Source: Streptomyces sp. NBC_01689
GTDB taxonomy: Bacteria; Actinomycetota; Actinomycetes; Streptomycetales; Streptomycetaceae
Direction: 5' to 3'
Length of the DNA stretch: 64,000 bases
NCBI RefSeq assembly: GCF_036250675.1
Contig: NZ_CP109592.1
Coordinates: 496,001 to 560,000, forward strand
Below the pieces are notes generated by a model. The model made no database searches and was not told where the DNA came from. It was given only the letters and a program-made list of their open reading frames with translations. Both the position numbers and the translations under genes were made by a program. Position 1 is the first letter of the stretch; each line of letters begins with the position of its first letter. Positions 8,102 through 19,199 of this stretch are shown here, piece by piece.

Positions 8102-8846
8102 GGCCGGTTGCTCCAGCGGAAGATCCGGGTGGCGATCAGGCCGAAGACCAGCGCGAACACGGCGAGCCCCGCGCAGTCCACGGCGATGTCGCCGAGGTCG
8201 CCACGTCCGCCGTAGGCGTCGGTGATCCCGTCGTTGAGGTAGTGGAGCGGCAGCACCTTGGCGACGGCACGCAGCCAGCCCGGCATGAGGTCGTCGGGGA
8301 AGAACGAGCCGGAGAGGAAGGCCATGGGCACCATGACGATGTTGGCGATGGCCGCGACCGCTTCCGGGGTGTTCGCGACGCTGCCGACGATCAGTCCCAT
8401 GGCGAGGAAGGCGGTGACCCCCAGGAGCAGCAGTGGGGCCGCCGCCCACCAGGGTCCGGCGAGGCGCAGGCCGAAGAACGGCAGCAGGGCGATGGCGGTG
8501 AAGAGCACCGTCTGCACGAGGGCGACGCACAGCGCGACGGTCCAGCGGGAGGCGAGCAGGGTGCGCAGGGGGGTCGGGGTACGCCAGATGAGGCGGAGCA
8601 GGTCGTCGCGGCGCCACTGCATGAGGGCGAAGGCGACGGAGAACACCGCCGCGTTGCCCACGCCCCAGGAGAGTACGCCGGGGGCGATGTAGTTGATGGA
8701 CGACAGGCCGCCGTCGACGTGCTGGCCCTGGAAGATCAGGCCGAAGAGGACCAGGAAGGCGAGCGGGAAGGCGAAGGTGAAGAACAGGGTTGTCTTGTCG
8801 CGGACGCTCGCGACGTAGGTGGCCCTGGTCAGTGCGGCGTAGGCGC

Positions 8847-8850
<4 letters not shown>
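8098..8850 (-). CDS. ABC-2 type permease
   Basis: A 250-residue integral membrane protein of the DrrB/NodJ type with about six hydrophobic segments, e.g. LFFTFAFPLAFLVLFGLIF, LRLAGPWWAAAPLLLLG, AIANIVMVPMAFLSGSFF. It contains the loop FPDDLMPGWLRAVAKVLPLHYLNDG, seen in drug/peptide exporters. It overlaps the ATPase gene upstream and the YcaO gene downstream by 4 nt each, so it is translationally coupled. With the ATPase domain encoded just before it, it probably exports the finished peptide and gives self-resistance; this is inferred from context. Confidence 0.88.
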
Positions 8851-11314
<2,464 letters not shown>

Positions 11315-11318
<4 letters not shown>

Positions 11319-12607
11319 CCCTCGCCTCCCGGCGCCCGGCCGCGGGCCGCCGCGCCCTCGGTGGCGGTGGCTTCGGCGCTCGCCTCGCTCGGAGCCACGG
11401 CGGTCTCCGGCTGCCCCGCGCCTCCGTCGCGCAGGGCGCGGGCCAGGACGTAGGAGAGGAAGGCCTCGTCGCGGATGGTCATGCTCAGCCGGTTGTTGGT
11501 CATGTGCAGATAGGGCGAGAGCAGCATGGGCAGCGCCTGGGCAGGGTCGGTGGGGCGGATGTCCCGGCTGCCGTCCCACGCGCGGAAGGTCAGGTCGCCG
11601 CGCAGCGTCAACTCCGCGGCCCGGTCGCGCAGTTCGGTGCTGTGTTCGGCCCAGCCGCGCAGGAACGCCGGAAGCCGGTCCGTCTCGCCCCGGGCGACCG
11701 CGTCCCTGATGCGCCGGAAACGCTCGGGAAGGCTCGCGCCCATCTCGGTGTAGGCGCGGTCGTAGCCCTGGGCCGCGGTGTAGTTCGTCCCGCTGAACGC
11801 CCGGTCCCAGAAGGCGTGATAGCGGTCGAGGAAGGTGAGCAGTGCCTCGTCGTCCTTCAGGAACGTGCCGGACATGACCATCATCAGCTGGGCGGAGAGT
11901 CCGAGCAGCACCGTGCGCAGGTGGAGGTTCATGCTCCGCGCGGCTTCGACGACCAGGTCGCTGGAGTGCTGGAAGTGCCACTCGGCGAGCGCGACACCGC
12001 CGGGGCCGCCGTATTTGCCGTACTCGGGCTCGTACGGCCGGTCCTCGAAGCTGTTGTTGGGGCGCAGCCGCATCCGCCCGTCGGCGCCGAGGAACTCGGC
12101 GCGCTGCTCCTCGGTGTACTCCAGGGTGAACAGGGTCTCGTACAGGTCGGCGAGGAAACCCGCCTTCACCTCGTAGAGCGCGGGGCGTTCCCGCAGGAAC
12201 GTGGCGAGCGCGGTGTGGGCACGTTCCCGGACGGCGGGGGCGTCGGCGGCCCGTCGAGGGCGCAGGCGCAGCCGCAGATGCGGGCCCTCCAGCCAGTAGT
12301 TGATGAAGAAGTACCCGGCGAGCAGGCCTTCTCGGGTGAGGTCGTCCACCAGCGGCTTGACGCACTGCAGGAGCAGCGGGCGAGGGCTGGCGGCGTAGAA
12401 GACGTGCACGGCGAGCCAGTCGCCCGGGGCGTCGGCGTCGTGCGGGGCGTCGGAGTCGTGCGGGGCGTCGGAGTCGTGCGGGCCGGTGACCGTGGCGGAG
12501 GCGGGGACGCCGGAAGAAGGAGCGGGTGCGGAAGAGAGGGTGGGTCCGGACGAAGGGGTGGGTCCGGAAGCAGGGGTGGGCGCGGAGGAAGCGGTGGGTG
12601 CGGTCAT
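11315..12607 (-). CDS. Thiopeptide-type (SpaB_C) dehydration/elimination protein
   Basis: A 430-residue protein of the SpaB C-terminal / thiopeptide-type biosynthesis family. In split LanB systems this part eliminates glutamate from Ser/Thr glutamyl esters to give dehydroalanine/dehydrobutyrine; related proteins build the thiopeptide pyridine ring. Family features: VFYAASPRPLLLQCVKPLVDDL (~66-90), FFINYWLEGPHLRLRLR, and the hallmark SPYLHMTNNRLSMTIRDE near 375-392. The first ~60 residues are a low-complexity Pro/Ala/Ser/Asp extension with PHDSDA repeats, unusual for the family. Its ATG overlaps the dehydratase stop (ATGA), matching a GodF/GodG-like pair. As the only SpaB_C protein here, I assign it elimination rather than cycloaddition. 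That assignment is inferred. Confidence 0.82.
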
Positions 12608-15381
12608 GGGGTGGGGTCCTCTTCGGGCAGGCCGGCCGGGGCGGGGAGCATTTCTACGGCGAGTTCGGCGACGTGCCGGCCGCGCGGTGAGGTCACATGG
12701 AGTTCGCTCTCGCCGGGCAGCATCTCCTCGAAGACGGTGCGGGCCCGTTTACCGGCCAGGAGGCCTTCGAGCGCGGTGAGCGACAGCGGGCTCTCGAAGT
12801 CGACGTACTGGGGTTTGGACCCGCCGAACCAGCCGGCACCCTCGCCGGTCGTCTCCTCGTGCACGGTGGCGAAGGCCTGGGCGGGCAGCCCGTGCCGGAC
12901 GCGCCAGCGGTGCCAGCCGAGGTACCACTGGCCGGCGGTGGTGTCGGGGGCGCGCAGCGGGAGACTGCCGTCGGCGGCCGTCCAGGACCGCCGATGGAGC
13001 ACGAGGGAGTGGTGGCGGACGCGCGGCCGGCGGGTGACGCCCTCGGTCTCCGGACCGGACGGTACCCCGCGCCACACGTCCGGCACGGACCGGGCGGTCG
13101 GTGAGAACAGGAGGAGGGTGCGGGGGATCTCGGGCAGGACCATGGGGACGAGGTAGCCGAGGTAGAGCGGAACCACCTCGCGGTCCAGGCGGCGTGAGCG
13201 CAGGACGAGCCGGTCGGTGTCCGTGTCGTGCACGGCGTGGAGGTCCTCGAGGTGGAGCCGCGCCTCTTCCGGGGCGGTGCTGTGCTCACCGGGGCAGACG
13301 ATCTCGTAGTCGGTCAGCCGGCCGTGGAGGTTGAGGTTGGTGGTGGTGGCGCCCGCGGTGATCTCGGCGAAGACCGCCCCGGGCGGGAGCAGTCCGCGCA
13401 GTTCCGCGCGGAGCGCGTCCGTGAGGCCGGTGGTCTCGTCCGTGCCGTCGAAGCAGTGGGTGAAACGGGTGAAGGGGAAGCACAGGCCGCCGAAGGAGTC
13501 GTTGAGCACGACGAGTGGATCGCCGTCGCGGCGGGCGAGTTGGAGGAAGTGGCTGTGCGGCTGGAAGGCGGGCCCGGCGGCGCCCAGTGCTTCGGCCACC
13601 TCGTTCACGGTGTCCTCGTCGAGGACGAACTCCTCAGCTTCGGGGTTCAGTTCGGCCCAGTTCGCGCGCATCCGGGCGGTCAGGGTCGCGCGCGCCCGGT
13701 CGACCGCGGCGATCTCCGGCATGCCGAGCCAGTTCTCCTCCGGTGCGTGGCTGCCGTCGGGGAGGCGGTCCTCCTTGGTCGCGGTGAACTGGAGGTACTG
13801 CCGGAAGATGTCCTCGTGGAAGTCGTGGACGAGCCGCAGCAGGTCCTCGCACCGTCCACCGCGTCCGAAGCGGGCGAGGAAGAAGCCTTTGAGCGTGAGC
13901 CGCTGGGGCAGGGCGACGTCGAAGGCGGGCAGCACCCGGCCGACCGAGCGGAGCGGGCGGGCGGCGAGCGCCGTCCACTCGTCGAGGGCGGCGGAGGTGG
14001 TCCCGGCCGACACGTCCTCGTAGACAAGGGTCTGCGGGAGCACGGGCCGTTCGGCGCCGAGGTCGGACTGGAGGGCGAGGAGGTCGGCACGGAGTGCTCT
14101 GAGCAGGGCGCGGCGGCCGGGGACGTCCGCCGCCGGGTATCCGGCGAGGAGTTGGGCGGGGCCGTCCAGGCGGGTCGCGAGGTCGTCCGCCCAGGGTCGT
14201 TCGAGTGCGCGGAGCGACCGCTGGACGGCGGCTATGGGATCGGGCTCGTGCACCGCGAGGGAGAGCGTCGGCAGTTGGAGCATGCCGAGGTCGAGCAGGG
14301 CGGTGAGGTAGTGTCCGGCCGCCTCGTCGTCGGCACCGGTGGTGGTGGCCAGCCAGTTGGCCAGGTCGCCGTGGCGGCAGGTGCCGTCGTGGTCCCGCAG
14401 CAGGGCGAGCATCGCGTCCAGCGTGCCTCGGCGGCGGAGGAAGAGCAGCCGGTCCTGGGCGGCGTCGAAGCTGACCGGCGCGCTGTCGTCGCCCGCGGTG
14501 ACGGCCCGCTGGACGTAGCGGATCCGGTCGTCGTCCAGTTTCCACCCGGAGGCGAGGGCCACCGGCAGGTCGGCGCGGCGCCGTGGGTCGGCGGCGATCA
14601 GTTCGGCGAGCCGGGTGAGCACGACGACGTTGAGCCTGCAGTGTCCGGTCCAGTCGTCGTCGACACGGGTCGCCGCGGGGGTGTCGTCGTCGGCCGGTGC
14701 CCGGAAGCCGCCGAGGGCGACTCCGGTGAGGGTGCTGAAGGGGCTGGTCTTGCACGCGGTGCGGTAGACGTAGGAGAGCAGCGAGCGTTCCATCTTGCGG
14801 GTCCGTTTGCCGGGGACCGCGGCCGGGTCGGCAGGGTCGGCGGCGAACGCGTCGAGCCGCTCCTCGAGGGTGGGTGAGGCGAGCAGCAGGCCTCGGCGGA
14901 GCCGGTCGTCCAGGGCCAGTTCGCGCAGGGCGGTGCGGGTGCGGGCGAGCCCGGACGCGAGGACGGCCTCACCCTCGGCGCGCAGTCCGTCCCAGCGGAC
15001 GCGGGCGTCGAGCCAGGCCGTGAGGTCGGCCCCGGTGCTGCCGCCGAGGCCGGCGGCCAGGGCGCGGGCCTCTTCGAGGTCGTTCGGCAGGCGGTTGTTG
15101 AAGACGGTGCGGCGCAGCGCGAGCAGCCGGCGGCGCAGCGCGGCGTCCTCGGTGGCGCCGACCACGTCGGACAACGGATCGCTGAGCGCGGCGCCGAGGG
15201 CGCCGAGACGGTCCTCCTCGGCGGCGGCCCGGACGGCCCAGTCCGTCGCCTCGGGGGCGCGCAGGGCCACGACCGTGTCGACGGGCAGCCCCGCGACGCG
15301 CAGCATGAAACGTCCGTGCAGGCGGGCGGAGCCGTCGGCGGTGGGGGCGTCCTGGGCCGGGCTGGTGGCGGTGGGGCTCAC
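12604..15381 (-). CDS. LanB-type lantibiotic dehydratase (glutamylation subunit)
   Basis: A 925-residue protein with the full Lant_dehydr_N architecture. In split systems (goadsporin, thiopeptides) this subunit transfers glutamate from glutamyl-tRNA to precursor Ser/Thr hydroxyls. Recognisable segments include VFNNRLPNDLEEARALAAGL (~114), SLLSYVYRTACKTSPFSTLTG (~200; the KTSPFSTLTG block is diagnostic), NDSFGGLCFPFTRF (~625), and LHLEDLHAVHDTDTDRL followed by LRSRRLDREVVPLYLGYL (~705-735). The C-terminal elimination domain of full-length NisB is absent; the next gene supplies it. It starts at GTG 15381 behind a GGGGGAGG-like site, 178 nt after the dehydrogenase gene. Length and order fit a working enzyme. 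Confidence 0.9.
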   Translation of the reverse strand: MSPTATSPAQDAPTADGSARLHGRFMLRVAGLPVDTVVALRAPEATDWAVRAAAEEDRLGALGAALSDPLSDVVGATEDAALRRRLLALRRTVFNNRLPNDLEEARALAAGLGGSTGADLTAWLDARVRWDGLRAEGEAVLASGLARTRTALRELALDDRLRRGLLLASPTLEERLDAFAADPADPAAVPGKRTRKMERSLLSYVYRTACKTSPFSTLTGVALGGFRAPADDDTPAATRVDDDWTGHCRLNVVVLTRLAELIAADPRRRADLPVALASGWKLDDDRIRYVQRAVTAGDDSAPVSFDAAQDRLLFLRRRGTLDAMLALLRDHDGTCRHGDLANWLATTTGADDEAAGHYLTALLDLGMLQLPTLSLAVHEPDPIAAVQRSLRALERPWADDLATRLDGPAQLLAGYPAADVPGRRALLRALRADLLALQSDLGAERPVLPQTLVYEDVSAGTTSAALDEWTALAARPLRSVGRVLPAFDVALPQRLTLKGFFLARFGRGGRCEDLLRLVHDFHEDIFRQYLQFTATKEDRLPDGSHAPEENWLGMPEIAAVDRARATLTARMRANWAELNPEAEEFVLDEDTVNEVAEALGAAGPAFQPHSHFLQLARRDGDPLVVLNDSFGGLCFPFTRFTHCFDGTDETTGLTDALRAELRGLLPPGAVFAEITAGATTTNLNLHGRLTDYEIVCPGEHSTAPEEARLHLEDLHAVHDTDTDRLVLRSRRLDREVVPLYLGYLVPMVLPEIPRTLLLFSPTARSVPDVWRGVPSGPETEGVTRRPRVRHHSLVLHRRSWTAADGSLPLRAPDTTAGQWYLGWHRWRVRHGLPAQAFATVHEETTGEGAGWFGGSKPQYVDFESPLSLTALEGLLAGKRARTVFEEMLPGESELHVTSPRGRHVAELAVEMLPAPAGLPEEDPTP

Positions 15382-15559
15382 GCCCTCCCCCTTTCCTGTG
15401 GGGTGTGCTGCCGTCCGCTGGAGGGGCGGCCCGTCGGCCGACGGGTCACGGACGGGAACGGAACGGGATGTCGGGTGGCGCCGGGGCTTCGGGGGGAAAC
15501 GGGGAGATGTGCGGGAACCGGAACGGGGACGGGGATGCGCGGGGGCGCCGGGGTGCGGG

Positions 15560-17149
15560 TCACGGCGCGACGATGTCGTAGCGGTAGTCGGCGGAGCGGG
15601 AGCGCTCGTGACCGATCATCATGATCAGGAGCGGGATCTCGCCCCGTTCGGCCAGCCCGAGGCGCTCCTCGAAGGAGACGCTGTCGAAGCCGAGGGCGAC
15701 ACCGCAGCCGGTTCCGGCTGCCGAGGCGGTGGTGTAGACGGCCTGGGCGACGGCCCCGACGACGGCGTTGACCAGCCGGTAGCCACGGTCGCCGACGGCG
15801 TCCAGTACGGCGTGGGTACGGGCCACGGGCACCAGGACGGCCGCGGCCTGCTCCACGTTGTAGTTGGCGAGGAAGTAGTTCTGCTGGAGAAAGGCGCCGT
15901 GGTCCCCGGTGCGCAGCACGACCAGCTCGCCGGTGTCGCGGTCGTACTCGTAGAGGCCCGCGGGCACGTCGCGGACATGGTTGACGAAGACGCACAGCCG
16001 GGCCAGCGGTGCGCCGCCCGGGGATTCGGTGTCGCTGTCCAGCGTGCCCGCCGCGACGGCGGCCCGCAGGACGACGGCGAGCCGGGCCGCGTCCAGGGGC
16101 TCGGCGGAGGTGAACCGGCCGAAGCTGCTGCGGCGTTCGCGCAGTGCCCGGCGCACCGGGACCGCCAACGGCGTGGGCTCCGGAAGCGGGACGCGGTCGC
16201 CGGGTCCGGCGGGGGCGGCGAGGGCGCCGTCCAGGACGCCGGGTGCGGGCCGTTCGTCGGCGCCTGCCAGGGTCGCGGTGTGGATGTGGCGCAGGGTCGG
16301 GAAGGACAGCACCCTGCGCGACTTCTCGTCGGGCACCCGCCGCACGGAGGCAGCGGGCGTCGGCGGTGCCGGAACCTCCGGAGCGGCGCCGGCCCAGCGC
16401 AGCGGTACGACGGCGAAGACACCGTCCTCCTCCGGATCCAGTCCGAGCAGCCGGCCGAGCCGGGGCTCGTCGAACCAGAGGGCGGTACCGAGGTGGAGCC
16501 CGTGCGCGCGGGCCCACATCCGCCAGGTCTGCACGAGGGCGCCGATGTCCATCGTCACGGCGTGGTAGCAGAAGCTGTTGTACTTGAAGGAGTTCTGCCA
16601 GAACGTCACGCCGAGGACGAGGAACTGGTCGGTCCCGGCGGCTTCCTCCAGGTCGCCGAGGGCGGCGCGGACCTCGGCGCTCACGTCGCCCGACAGGAGC
16701 CGGGTGAGGCGGTGGTGCGGGGTGTCGTAGTAGTGGACGCCCGGTGTGAGGGGTCCGCTCGCGCCGCTGATCCAGTGCACCCCGATGGGGTACAGACCGC
16801 CCCCGGAGGCCGTGCCCCGTGACCAGTTGGCGTGCGAGTAGAACGGCAGGGAACCCAGGTCGGTGTTGGCCTGGACGGCGAGGCGGCGCCCGGTCAGACC
16901 GTAGGAGTCCCGGAGCATCGCGCCGAGCAGCGGCAGCGTGAACGCTCCGGTGCCGGCCCGGCCGAACAGGCCCTGGCCGAGTGTGGCGTCCTCGGCGCAG
17001 CCGCCGTCCGGCAGCGGCACGGACGGCGCGCCGGGGAAGAACTTCCCCTTGCGGGGTCGGTCGGACCAGTCCGGGACGAAGTCGGCCGGTTCCATGGGGA
17101 CCCGGCCCCGCCGCATCACCGCGGTCGCGTACTCATGGGCGTATCCCAC
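15560..17149 (-). CDS. SagB/McbC-type azoline dehydrogenase
   Basis: A 529-residue FMN-dependent oxidoreductase expected to oxidise thiazolines/oxazolines to thiazoles/oxazoles. It consists of two nitroreductase-like halves. The first carries GTASGGGLYPIGVHW (~105-122), equivalent to the SagB family's SGGALYP signature. The second starts near ALRERRSSFGRF (~333) and includes NYNVEQAAAVLVPVA and a Gly-rich end region (GTGCGVALGFDSVSFEE). The GTG at 17149 was chosen because GAGGGAG lies 5 nt before it; the upstream start at 17197 has no such site. It sits between YcaO 2 and the dehydratase in the same operon. Nothing suggests an added elimination domain of the LazF kind. Confidence 0.88.
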   Translation of the reverse strand: MGYAHEYATAVMRRGRVPMEPADFVPDWSDRPRKGKFFPGAPSVPLPDGGCAEDATLGQGLFGRAGTGAFTLPLLGAMLRDSYGLTGRRLAVQANTDLGSLPFYSHANWSRGTASGGGLYPIGVHWISGASGPLTPGVHYYDTPHHRLTRLLSGDVSAEVRAALGDLEEAAGTDQFLVLGVTFWQNSFKYNSFCYHAVTMDIGALVQTWRMWARAHGLHLGTALWFDEPRLGRLLGLDPEEDGVFAVVPLRWAGAAPEVPAPPTPAASVRRVPDEKSRRVLSFPTLRHIHTATLAGADERPAPGVLDGALAAPAGPGDRVPLPEPTPLAVPVRRALRERRSSFGRFTSAEPLDAARLAVVLRAAVAAGTLDSDTESPGGAPLARLCVFVNHVRDVPAGLYEYDRDTGELVVLRTGDHGAFLQQNYFLANYNVEQAAAVLVPVARTHAVLDAVGDRGYRLVNAVVGAVAQAVYTTASAAGTGCGVALGFDSVSFEERLGLAERGEIPLLIMMIGHERSRSADYRYDIVAP

Positions 17150-17234
17150 GGTCACTCCCTCTTCTGCTCGTGGTCGTCCGAGACGGCCGCCGGACACTGC
17201 GGTGTCCGGCGCCGGTCGTTGGGTGGTGCGGGTG

Positions 17235-19199
17235 TCAGGGGAAGGGGTGCGGGGCCGGGTTGAGGCCGTCCGGTGACAGGTCGTCGGTTCGGAGTCCCGC
17301 CTCGCGCAACGCGGTGCGGGCCCTGGGCATCAGCGGCCCCCGCTGCCGGCTCCAGCCGAAGTCGATGGGGATCAGACCGGGCACCAGCACCTTGACCGTG
17401 TGGAATCCCAGTGACCGCTGTTCGACGACCGTCTGGTCGACGACCACCACGTCGAAGCCGCGCGCTGTCACGGCGGCGACGCAGGCCTCCACGTCCTCGC
17501 GCAGGTCGGCGGCAGCCCGCGGGGTGCCGGGCGCGGAGGTCAGTGAGTTCAGCGGTACCCGGTCCGACTCCTCCCGGCCGCGCAGCAGGAAGTCGGTGTA
17601 CCGGCCCATCTCGGGCAGCCCGTACAGGAGCGGGTGATCGTGCAGGACGCGCACCTCTCCGAAGTCGTCCGCCATGCGCCGCAGTCGGCGCTCCTCGCGG
17701 GCGGTGCGCCTGCGGAGGTTGACGGAGTCGGTGGCGATCTCGCAGAGGCCGCCGGCGAGCGCGTCCTCGGGGTCGAGGGAGGCGCCCGCGCCGAAGCAGA
17801 GCAGTCCGGGTCCGCCGTCGACGCGCTCGGCGACCGCGGTCACGACCGGTACGGGGAAGGTGACGCGGGTGTCGAAGAACCGTGCCCGGTAGCCGTACAT
17901 GGCCAGCCGGTCGACCATGGCGCGGGTCGCCGGGCGGGTGCTGCTCGACGGGTCGATCTCGGGCAGTCGGGCCCTTCCGAACCAGGCCAGCAGGAACGCG
18001 TCGCGTTCGACGGTCTCCATCAGCCCGTGGTAGACGGCCTCGGTCGGACTGCCCCCGGACGCACAGCCGTTGGAGCTCTCCTGCACGAAACGCCGCCGCA
18101 CGCCACCGGGTGCGTGGTAGTAGGCGACGATCTCCGGCACCAGCACGGGCCGGTCGTCGCGCAGCGACCAGCCCCACACCCAGCGCACGGGGCGGTCCGG
18201 GGCGAAGCGCGGCGCGTCGGGTTCGGCGGCGTGGAAGGCGTCGGAGTACAGACCGGTGACCCGCGGGTCGACCGCCGTGTCGCCCAGGTCGTCGAAGGCC
18301 GCGGTCACCGTGGTCCGCTTGGCGCGGGCCCGCATCCCGGCGTACCGCTCGAGCCCCTCCAGCAGTCCCACCCGCACGCTCGTGCCGTACGTCCCCGTGT
18401 GGCCGCCCCAGAAGCACTCCCGCAGGTAGTCGCCCGAGCGGGTGGTGAACGCGCCCACGGTGGACGAGGTCGAGGCGGACGTCAGGTCGGGGACGACGGA
18501 CGGTCCGAGCATCCCCGTGACCGGGTTGGCGAACGCCTCCAACGGCAGGTCGTACGCGTGCAGCGGGCGCAGCCGGAAACCGCCCGGTGCGTGCTTGGGG
18601 GCGGGGTCCAGAGCGATCCTGGCGGCCTCGGCGGTGTCGTCGGGGCACGTTCCGCAGGACGGGCACTCGCCGTCCGACACCAGCGGGAACCGGGCGACGC
18701 GGAGCGTCTCCAGGTCCAGCAGCCAGACCCAGGGGTGGCGGCCTGGGCGCGGTTGCCGGGCCGCCGCCGCGACGAGGGCGGACAGGGTGTCCGCCACGAA
18801 GTCGGCGCGCCACGGCGGGGTTCCGGTCGCCCGGGTCTCCTCGCCGCGCTCGACGGCGTCCCGCAGGTGCCCGGCCCGTACCGACTGCCAGCGGCGGGCC
18901 AGGCACCTCGGACAGCCCGTGGCACCGTCCGCGGCCGGCGGGCCGACCACGGCATGGTGTCCGTACAACCCGACCGGTACGACCCCGGGCCCGAACTCCG
19001 TTTCCTGTTGGTCCAGTTCGTGCAGTTCGTCGCGGACACCGAGCGGGGTCACCACCGCCCGCGGTGTGCCGGGGTGGCGTGCCGCGCGCTCGGCGAGCGC
19101 CGTGGTCAGTGCGGAGCACACCTCGTCCCACGGCCCCGGGGGTCGGGGTTCCCGTGGTGCGGCCTCGTCGCGCGGCGCTGCCATGGTCTCAGTCGGCAC
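17235..19199 (-). CDS. YcaO cyclodehydratase 2 (TOMM/SagD type)
   Basis: A 654-residue second complete YcaO cyclodehydratase. It has the same layout as the 6101-8101 enzyme: an N-terminal region with CPRC (~98) and CPSCGTC (~180) zinc-type cysteines, then LEGLERYAG, SSNGCASGG (~373) and ETVERDAFLLAW (~393), FGWSRQRGPLMPRA, and a terminal PHPFP. All residues expected for ATP activation are present, so neither copy looks dead. The two differ across the substrate-facing middle. GTG 19199 has GGAGAG upstream and overlaps the F-protein gene by 11 nt; an ATG at 19184 is possible. Two YcaO enzymes sharing one F protein could divide Cys from Ser/Thr, or different core positions; this is inference. 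Confidence 0.9.
   Translation of the reverse strand: MPTETMAAPRDEAAPREPRPPGPWDEVCSALTTALAERAARHPGTPRAVVTPLGVRDELHELDQQETEFGPGVVPVGLYGHHAVVGPPAADGATGCPRCLARRWQSVRAGHLRDAVERGEETRATGTPPWRADFVADTLSALVAAAARQPRPGRHPWVWLLDLETLRVARFPLVSDGECPSCGTCPDDTAEAARIALDPAPKHAPGGFRLRPLHAYDLPLEAFANPVTGMLGPSVVPDLTSASTSSTVGAFTTRSGDYLRECFWGGHTGTYGTSVRVGLLEGLERYAGMRARAKRTTVTAAFDDLGDTAVDPRVTGLYSDAFHAAEPDAPRFAPDRPVRWVWGWSLRDDRPVLVPEIVAYYHAPGGVRRRFVQESSNGCASGGSPTEAVYHGLMETVERDAFLLAWFGRARLPEIDPSSSTRPATRAMVDRLAMYGYRARFFDTRVTFPVPVVTAVAERVDGGPGLLCFGAGASLDPEDALAGGLCEIATDSVNLRRRTAREERRLRRMADDFGEVRVLHDHPLLYGLPEMGRYTDFLLRGREESDRVPLNSLTSAPGTPRAAADLREDVEACVAAVTARGFDVVVVDQTVVEQRSLGFHTVKVLVPGLIPIDFGWSRQRGPLMPRARTALREAGLRTDDLSPDGLNPAPHPFP

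Noticed and set aside
6101..8617. 838-residue YcaO starting at 8617
   Set aside because: The first ~172 codons are antiphase to the permease gene; ATG 8101 overlaps the permease stop and begins the normal YcaO N-terminus.
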